Source of the DNA: Bacteroidota bacterium
Lineage (GTDB): Bacteria > Bacteroidota > Bacteroidia > NS11-12g > UBA955
NCBI GenBank assembly: GCA_030682255.1
Contig: JAUXOK010000028.1
Span: forward strand, 549,321 to 613,320
DNA: 64,000 nucleotides
Reading direction: 5' to 3'
The position numbers were made by a program, and so were the translations under genes. The stretch's first letter is position 1. Every line of letters begins with the position of its first letter. Below, piece by piece: positions 58,104-64,000 of this stretch. The notes beneath the pieces were generated by a model, which was not told where the DNA came from, searched no databases, and saw only the letters and a list, made by a program, of their open reading frames with translations.

Positions 58104-58694
58104 ATGAAAAAAATAATCCTATTTATCTCTCTTAGTTTAGGAATAACATTAGCTTATTCTCAAGATGGGGTTAATCTAATAGCATTAGGAAACAAAGAGA
58201 TGAATGAAGGCAACTTCAAGCAGGCAGAAACTTATTATACAATGGCTTTAATAAAAGAGCCTCAAAATTGGCATTTATATACATTACTAGGATTTTCTTT
58301 TCACAAACAAAAATATTTTAACAAAGCTGATTCTTTTTACAATATTTCAATTTTAAATGATAGCAATCAAAGCAAAGCATATTGGTATAAAGGGATGAAT
58401 TTGATTAAACTCAAAAAAGATAGTTTAGCAATTTTAAATTACAAAAAATTCATATTGATTGAAAAAAGTGGCAGTCACATAGAAGCGTATAAACAAATCA
58501 GCAAAAGTTATGAAAGAATTTTGAGAAGAACAGGTCTAACAAATATTGAAATTGATGATTTATTACATCATCTAAATCAAATTTTAATATTAGATCCATC
58601 TGCACCAGAAGCTCCGCAAATTCATAACTTTATTGAATCCATCAAGTCCAAAAGACCTTCTAATGTTGTTGGAAAATGGAAGCTTGAATCATAA
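58104..58694 (+). CDS. Secreted TPR-repeat protein
   Basis: The 196-residue protein has a signal peptide (MKKIILFISLSLGITLAYS) and about three tetratricopeptide repeats (LGNKEMNEGNFKQAETYYTMAL, LLGFSFHKQKYFNKADSFYN and YKGMNLIKLKKDSLAILNY). TPR proteins mediate protein-protein contacts in the periplasm. It is third in the run after the PKD giant and the basic secreted protein, which suggests a shared function. Confidence 0.85.
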   Translation: MKKIILFISLSLGITLAYSQDGVNLIALGNKEMNEGNFKQAETYYTMALIKEPQNWHLYTLLGFSFHKQKYFNKADSFYNISILNDSNQSKAYWYKGMNLIKLKKDSLAILNYKKFILIEKSGSHIEAYKQISKSYERILRRTGLTNIEIDDLLHHLNQILILDPSAPEAPQIHNFIESIKSKRPSNVVGKWKLES

Positions 58695-58723
58695 AAATAG
58701 CCCCAAATTGGAGCTATTTTTTT
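58693..58723. terminator. Bidirectional terminator
   Basis: An imperfect hairpin AAATAGCcCC-AAATT-GGaGCTATTT with flanking A and T runs lies between the converging TPR and citrate synthase genes. Confidence 0.75.
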
Positions 58724-58743
58724 AAAAAATTTATTTAATTTAT

Positions 58744-60048
58744 TTAAGATCTATCACCTCTATTTACAAAAGATCTTGGTGTTTGACCAGTGTAAATTTG
58801 TCTTGGTCTACCAATTGGTTGTCCTTCTCCAATCATTTCTTGCCATTGAGCAATCCAACCAGGTAATCTACCTAAAGCAAATAGTGCTGTAAACATTTCA
58901 GTAGGGAAACCAATTGAACGATAGATAATACCTGAATAAAAATCTACATTTGGGTACAACTTTCTTTCTATAAAATAAGGATCCGTTAAAGCAGCTTCTT
59001 CTAGCTTTTTCGCTATCTCTAAGACAGGGTCATTAATCCCAAGTTTGTTTAAAACATCATCACAAGCTTTTTTGATGATTTTAGCCCTTGGGTCGAAGTT
59101 TTTATATACACGATGACCAAATCCCATCAATCTGAAAGAATCATTCTTATCTTTAGCCTTATCAACCCATTTTTGAACATTACCTCCATCAGCCTTGATA
59201 GCATTAAGCATTTCTAAAACTTCCTGATTTGCTCCACCATGAAGTGGTCCCCATAGTGCAGCAATACCTGCAGCTGTTGTAGCATATAAGTTTGCTTGTG
59301 AAGAACCAACTAATCTAACTGTACTTGCAGAACAATTTTGTTCATGATCTGCATGCAAAATCAACAATTTATTCATTGCATCAACAACAACTGGGTCTGG
59401 TTGATATTCATGGTCACTTACATGCTTAAATGTCATGGTAAGGAAGTTGCTTACATAATCTAAATTATTACTTGGGTATACCACTGGATGTCCTAGGCTC
59501 TTTTTATAAATCATTGCACAAATTGTAGGCATTTTTGCTAACAATCTCAATGTGGTTCTATTTTTAGCTTCTTGGCTTCTGTTTGGATCTAAAGCTTTAG
59601 GATAATAAGCAGACAATGAAGAAATCATAGCAATCAACTGCCCCATTGGATGTGAGCCAGTAGGAAAAGTTTTGAAAATATTTTGCAGGTCTTCATTTAC
59701 TAGTGTGTGATGTCTAATATCAGCATCAAAGGATTCAAACTCTTCTTTATTGGGGAGTTCACCTTTTAAAAGCAAATATGCTACTTCTAAGAAATTTGCT
59801 TTTTCAGCTAAATCTTCAATAGAATAACCACGATGTCTTAATATTCCTAACTCTCCATCTAGAAATGTAATTTTACTTTTTGTAGCACCTGTATTTTTAT
59901 AACCAACATCAAGGGTTACGTATCCTGTTGTATCTCTTAATTTAGAAATATCTATAGCTTTTTCACCTTCAGTTCCTACAATTACAGGAAATTCATAGTT
60001 CTGCCCATCTAGCGTGATAGTACAATTTTGTGGTTTTGATTCTGGCAT
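58744..60048 (-). CDS. gltA: Citrate synthase
   Basis: I start it at ATG 60048 (MPESKPQNCTITLDGQ), since the longer frame begins with TTG at 60075. The 434-residue protein is a type II citrate synthase with the catalytic segments LHADHEQNCSAST (His), MGFGHRVYKNFDPRAKII (His) and NVDFYSGIIY (Asp). It makes citrate from oxaloacetate and acetyl-CoA at the entry of the TCA cycle. A near-match of the -7 element (TAATTTCG) lies about 50 bp upstream. Confidence 0.97.
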   Translation of the reverse strand: MPESKPQNCTITLDGQNYEFPVIVGTEGEKAIDISKLRDTTGYVTLDVGYKNTGATKSKITFLDGELGILRHRGYSIEDLAEKANFLEVAYLLLKGELPNKEEFESFDADIRHHTLVNEDLQNIFKTFPTGSHPMGQLIAMISSLSAYYPKALDPNRSQEAKNRTTLRLLAKMPTICAMIYKKSLGHPVVYPSNNLDYVSNFLTMTFKHVSDHEYQPDPVVVDAMNKLLILHADHEQNCSASTVRLVGSSQANLYATTAAGIAALWGPLHGGANQEVLEMLNAIKADGGNVQKWVDKAKDKNDSFRLMGFGHRVYKNFDPRAKIIKKACDDVLNKLGINDPVLEIAKKLEEAALTDPYFIERKLYPNVDFYSGIIYRSIGFPTEMFTALFALGRLPGWIAQWQEMIGEGQPIGRPRQIYTGQTPRSFVNRGDRS

Positions 60049-60167
60049 ATTTTTTTCGATATTTAATTTCAACAATCCTATTTTGATATTGTTGCGAAAT
60101 TATCAAATAAAAACTGAAACATCAAATAAGATTTCAAAAAGATTTAAAAGAATTATTAAAATCAATT

Positions 60168-63100
60168 TTATCTAATGAGTGTTACTGTACCAGAATAATC
60201 TCTATCAATTCCATCACTGTCTTTTGTGACAATTTTATAAAAATAAACACCAGGCATACATATTTGTCGTTTATAGGTTCCATCCCATGACTCATTTTGA
60301 TTATTTGAGATGTATACTTTTTCTCCAAATCTATTAAAAATCTCAATTTCGAACTTTTTCATAGGTGGTCCATAAACTCTAAAAACATTATTATCATCTG
60401 GGCCTTTTGTATCTGGAGAAAATGCATCTGGGATAAATAACTGTTGAATCGAGGAAATATAATATTTCTTTTGAATAGAATCTGTGCAACTACCTTTTAA
60501 ACTCGTGGCTATTAATTTTAAATTAAATGTTCCAATTGGCTTATCTAACATGATACTGAATTCTCTGTCTTTAGAAATCAGTGAATCGTCTATTAACCAT
60601 TTAACTTCATGACCGTATTTACAATAGGATTGATCTTTCAAAAATAAACGTGGCATTTCTATTGAAAGCCTCTCGTTTGGATTAGAATAATATTTGATTT
60701 TGGGAGTAGGCAAAACGGTAAATTTACTTGAAAATGAAGTAACAAAACATGCCCCATCTCTAACAATAGTTTTAACACTATAATCACCTGCTCTTAATAA
60801 TATTTTAGAGGGAAAAGCGTAATCAAAATCATCAATTAAACTATCATTGACAAACCATTTTTGCTGTTCCACATTTTTGAATGAACTATTAAAAGTGTGT
60901 AAAGACGGTTCACATTGGTTGTTATTTGAATTAATGAAAATTTCTCCTTTGGGGCCGTCTTTAATAAATACCTTTATACTTTTCGATATATTTCCGCATG
61001 AATTATCTGATTGCATGGTATATGACAAATTTATAAAACCAATATTAATATCGTCTTTCGAAGGAAAATATTGACTTATCATTTGGTTTGGCTTATCAAT
61101 TCTACCTAATCCATCAGTATACCAATATCCATTCAATGTATCTTCACTAAATGCTTGAAGCGATAAAACATCACCATAACAAATGCTATCTCTTGATGAT
61201 TGAATAAAAAATTGGGGAATTCTATCAATTAGAATTTGTCCATTTACGCTTGAAAAACAACCATTGGGATTTTGGTATAAATATTTAAACTCATACATAT
61301 TTTCTACTAGGTTGGTTAAATAAAATTTATTTCCAACGATTTTTTCACCAAACCATAGCCCTCCTGATGGAGATGCTTGTAACTCAAATTTATCCGAATT
61401 TTCACATAATTTTAATTGATTAGGGAAAGCCAAATTAATACTTGAAGTATCTAAAACAGCAACTAAATAACTTTTTTTAGATGAACAAAAATCAGATTTT
61501 TGATAAAACAATTGAACAGATGAAACCGAATCAAGAACACTTAAAAATCGACCATTCTCAATTAAACTCCCATTTGAATTTGAACTCCATACCCCCTTAT
61601 CATAACCGGGCAATTCTATGGGGAAATTATTTATACAAGTTGGTTCAAATAACTTAATATCAATATGGGGGGTATCTATTACTTGTATATTCAAAGTATC
61701 CATTAAAACACAATTATTGGTATCAATGTATAGATACATTAAAGTTGAAACTAATGATCTTTTTTCCTTAAGATGTATTGACCATCTATCATCAGGTAAT
61801 TTATAAAAATCAAAAAATGATCTATTGCCTATTAAATCATAACTTCTTAATAAATTGGCATTTTCAATTATAGGTTTTGGCAAAACAACTTCATCATCAA
61901 AGTCATTCAAGCAAAATGTTAAATCTTTATTTAAGATTTTAAGTTTAGGCATTAATAAAACTTTTTGAGTTGCTAAATCCAAACAACCATTATCTTGAAT
62001 AACCTTAAAATTCAAATCAATATTTTCATTCACAACTAGTTTATATGGAAACTGAGCTATCGACTGATTATTAACATACAACAAACTGTTTTCAGTTGCT
62101 TTAAATTCTGATGGAGTAATAATCAACTCAGTTCCTTGACATACCATTAATGAACCATTAAATTTAATACTTGGTTTTAATATATCATTCAATTGAATCG
62201 TATCAATAATATTCATCTCACAAAAACCTAATTGAGACTGAAGTTTTGCTTTGATAATATAAAAACCTCCATTCAAAATTCTATAATTTATTTTGCGAGA
62301 GTAGCTTTGAGCTAATACGTCTCCATTTATATTTAAAATTTCCCAATATACATTTTCATTAATATTTATTTCAGGGCTTATAATTAATTCATCACAATTT
62401 TTTATCACATGACTAATTTTAAAGTTTCTGTTTTTTAAAAAATCAATAGTTAAAGACTTTGAATTTGTTCCTTTTAAGTCACAATGATTATCACTTACTT
62501 CTAAAGTAATTAAACTCTTTCCATACATACTTCCATTATGTTCAATATTCAAAAAATAATTAAAAAATGGGGCAGAATTAATCGGAACCTTATTTAATGT
62601 TACCCCTGGAGTTGATTGAATTATTTCCAAATCAAGTGTATCTATAACACCTCCAATATTAGGCAAATCAAATAAACTCAATCTAATAGTTTTGTTTTCT
62701 CCTTCACAAATTTTGACATTATCATTAAAGTTATTATAGATTAATGGCAAGTTATTATTAATATCTACAACCTCAGAAAAAATATCCCTTCTCGTTAATC
62801 CAACTAAAACATAATTACTATTTACATCCTTCCTCCACTCTTCACATTCTACGACAATAACGCCTCCTTGATTATTGATAATTGGCGTAAATGCAATATC
62901 CCCTGTTGATTGAGAAAAACAAAAACCATGAACTGGATTCCCTGGCGTTACATTAGAATTTGAAACACAATTTAACTGAGAATTAGGACAGTAAAATGTA
63001 AATGGATTTTCATGCCCTCTACCACTTCCATAGTTAACAGAAGCTAGTCTATTTACCAAAGCTTTTCCAAGTTTAAATGACAATGAATCACCATCTGGAT

Positions 63101-63731
63101 TAACTACACCTAAGGATAAAAAATTAGGTTGATTATTTAGATTTATAAATTTAGGTATTTGATTAAAATCAACTGTGGAATTTATTTGACCGTTACATAG
63201 ATTTATAAACGTATAATTGAAAAAATTCTGTTCAGCAAAGGCCGTATTTATTTTGTTGTTTCTAGAAGAAATACTTATTGAAATGTCGAATTTGCAAAGG
63301 CTTTGATTTAATAAATTCGTAAAATCGAAATATCCTTCAAATAATTGCTCTTCAAAACCAAAACTTGAGTTACCTCCATTAAATGAACACTTCGATGAAA
63401 CTGTATTACATATTGGGGTGATATCTTTTATTCCAACTCTTGATAATTCTATTTGACCTAACTGATTTGATAAGATATTATTAGTCATTGATTCTCTGAC
63501 TATTAAATTGGGAACCTCATTACAATTATTACTATTAGTCCCTCCTCCTATTCCATTAAATTTACATTCTTTACAATCTCTGTATACTTTTAATTGAAAT
63601 TTATAACGATTACCTATTACATTCTTATAGGTTAATTCCGAACCAAGAATATGTGAAGCCTCTATTTCAAAAGACTGAAAATAAAAAAACATCAACATTG
63701 TTATTAATAATAAATTGATATTTTTTTTCAT
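60168..63731 (-). CDS. Giant secreted protein with type B (gliding-associated) C-terminal domain
   Basis: I start it at ATG 63731 (MKKNINLLLITMLMFFYFQ), a signal peptide ending near EIEA before SHILG; longer starts at 63740 and 63794 are possible. The mature N-terminus SHILGSELTYKNVIGNRYKFQLKVYRDCKEC is a conserved opening of large Bacteroidota surface proteins. Between it and the end are several Ig/PKD-like beta modules. The last 85 residues (FIPDAFSPDTKGPDDNNVF, then FNRFGEKVYISN and GVYFYKIVT) are a type B sorting domain. The role is likely adhesion or gliding, but this is not shown. Confidence 0.88.
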   Translation of the reverse strand: MKKNINLLLITMLMFFYFQSFEIEASHILGSELTYKNVIGNRYKFQLKVYRDCKECKFNGIGGGTNSNNCNEVPNLIVRESMTNNILSNQLGQIELSRVGIKDITPICNTVSSKCSFNGGNSSFGFEEQLFEGYFDFTNLLNQSLCKFDISISISSRNNKINTAFAEQNFFNYTFINLCNGQINSTVDFNQIPKFINLNNQPNFLSLGVVNPDGDSLSFKLGKALVNRLASVNYGSGRGHENPFTFYCPNSQLNCVSNSNVTPGNPVHGFCFSQSTGDIAFTPIINNQGGVIVVECEEWRKDVNSNYVLVGLTRRDIFSEVVDINNNLPLIYNNFNDNVKICEGENKTIRLSLFDLPNIGGVIDTLDLEIIQSTPGVTLNKVPINSAPFFNYFLNIEHNGSMYGKSLITLEVSDNHCDLKGTNSKSLTIDFLKNRNFKISHVIKNCDELIISPEININENVYWEILNINGDVLAQSYSRKINYRILNGGFYIIKAKLQSQLGFCEMNIIDTIQLNDILKPSIKFNGSLMVCQGTELIITPSEFKATENSLLYVNNQSIAQFPYKLVVNENIDLNFKVIQDNGCLDLATQKVLLMPKLKILNKDLTFCLNDFDDEVVLPKPIIENANLLRSYDLIGNRSFFDFYKLPDDRWSIHLKEKRSLVSTLMYLYIDTNNCVLMDTLNIQVIDTPHIDIKLFEPTCINNFPIELPGYDKGVWSSNSNGSLIENGRFLSVLDSVSSVQLFYQKSDFCSSKKSYLVAVLDTSSINLAFPNQLKLCENSDKFELQASPSGGLWFGEKIVGNKFYLTNLVENMYEFKYLYQNPNGCFSSVNGQILIDRIPQFFIQSSRDSICYGDVLSLQAFSEDTLNGYWYTDGLGRIDKPNQMISQYFPSKDDINIGFINLSYTMQSDNSCGNISKSIKVFIKDGPKGEIFINSNNNQCEPSLHTFNSSFKNVEQQKWFVNDSLIDDFDYAFPSKILLRAGDYSVKTIVRDGACFVTSFSSKFTVLPTPKIKYYSNPNERLSIEMPRLFLKDQSYCKYGHEVKWLIDDSLISKDREFSIMLDKPIGTFNLKLIATSLKGSCTDSIQKKYYISSIQQLFIPDAFSPDTKGPDDNNVFRVYGPPMKKFEIEIFNRFGEKVYISNNQNESWDGTYKRQICMPGVYFYKIVTKDSDGIDRDYSGTVTLIR

Positions 63732-63806
63732 TTGTTTCATTTGAAATATTATATAAAACGAAAAACTACAATACATTAGTTTGTAGTTTTTCATTGTTGT
63801 TTTTGA

Positions 63807-64000
63807 TTATCTCAACAAGGTTACTGTTCCTTCGTATTGATATTCTTCTCCATCATATGCTGTCACCTTCACATGCCATATATATACATCTTGTTGAGCA
63901 TCTTCACCCCTATAGGTGCCGTCCCATCCTGCAAACTTATCGGTACTTTCCCATAATATCTCGCCCCATCTGTTGAATAGCATTACGTAATATGTTTTTT
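63807..64000 (-). CDS. C-terminal end of a third type B type IX cargo protein (5' partial)
   Basis: The minus strand is open from the window end to TAA 63807-63809 and encodes YYVMLFNRWGEILWESTDKF, then GWDGTYRGEDAQQDVYIWHV and EYQYEGTVTLLR, the last part of a CHU_C/type B sorting domain. The rest of the gene lies beyond the window. It is directly upstream of the previous giant and in the same direction, with about 75 bp between them. Confidence 0.9.
   Translation of the reverse strand, partial: KTYYVMLFNRWGEILWESTDKFAGWDGTYRGEDAQQDVYIWHVKVTAYDGEEYQYEGTVTLLR

Noticed and set aside
1..64000. CRISPR arrays, insertion sequences, prophage or integrase genes
   Set aside because: No repeat-spacer pattern, transposase, integrase or terminal inverted repeats were seen. 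The only regular array, at 6791-7420, has no spacers.

Overview
The window is AT-rich DNA from a member of the Bacteroidota. The evidence is a complete type IX secretion/gliding core (porP, gldK, gldL, gldM, gldN), several secreted giants with type A or type B type IX sorting domains, Bacteroidota-type promoters (TTG, a 17-23 nt spacer, then TAnnTTTG), a 38-residue bL36 with a single cysteine, and very few Shine-Dalgarno sequences. The order or genus cannot be fixed from the sequence alone.

Layout. 1-5295: the end of a giant secreted PKD/Ig-like protein. 5440-7679: two unusual minus-strand genes, one with a duplicated 111-residue domain and one built on thirty 21-bp repeats without a single indel. 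7829-10270: a plus-strand set of small membrane and secreted proteins of unknown role. 10543-11437: tRNA-Ala(GGC) and a prohibitin-like lipoprotein. 11574-14792: a minus-strand copper-type cassette made of an MbnP-like lipoprotein, an MbnH/MauG-like di-heme peroxidase with an apparent +1 frameshift close to its end, a CxxCxC outer-membrane protein and a small CxGKCHL protein. 14826-17678: a UMF1-type MFS transporter, a spermidine-synthase-like methyltransferase and an outer-membrane protein. 17778-18458: purQ.

18619-35538 is an unbroken str-S10-spc-alpha super-operon on the minus strand, from rpsL to rplQ. It includes rpmD and rpmJ, and there is no map between secY and infA. A near-perfect Bacteroidota promoter lies just upstream of rpsL. 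35680-40755 holds an LTA-synthase-like sulfatase, a GNAT acetyltransferase, an S4 RNA-binding protein, a tiny type IX cargo protein, a Pro/Glu/Ala/Thr lipoprotein and typA. 40888-46700 is the type IX secretion core. 46962-50693 holds dnaA, a B12-dependent acyl-CoA mutase large subunit without its cobalamin domain, and a small membrane protein. 50828-58694 holds an ABC permease, mpl, a 13-repeat PKD type B cargo protein and two small secreted proteins. 58744-64000 holds citrate synthase and two further type B cargo proteins, the last cut by the window end.

How the genes fit together: the PorKLMN/PorP machine in the middle of the window is expected to export the large cargo proteins on both flanks (1-5295, 38258-38593, 53516-57490, 60168-63731 and 63807-64000). 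The most unusual items are the indel-free 21-bp repeat gene, the frameshifted copper-cassette peroxidase, and a group of TTG- or GTG-started genes that lie either right behind a promoter element or directly after an upstream stop codon in the same frame.
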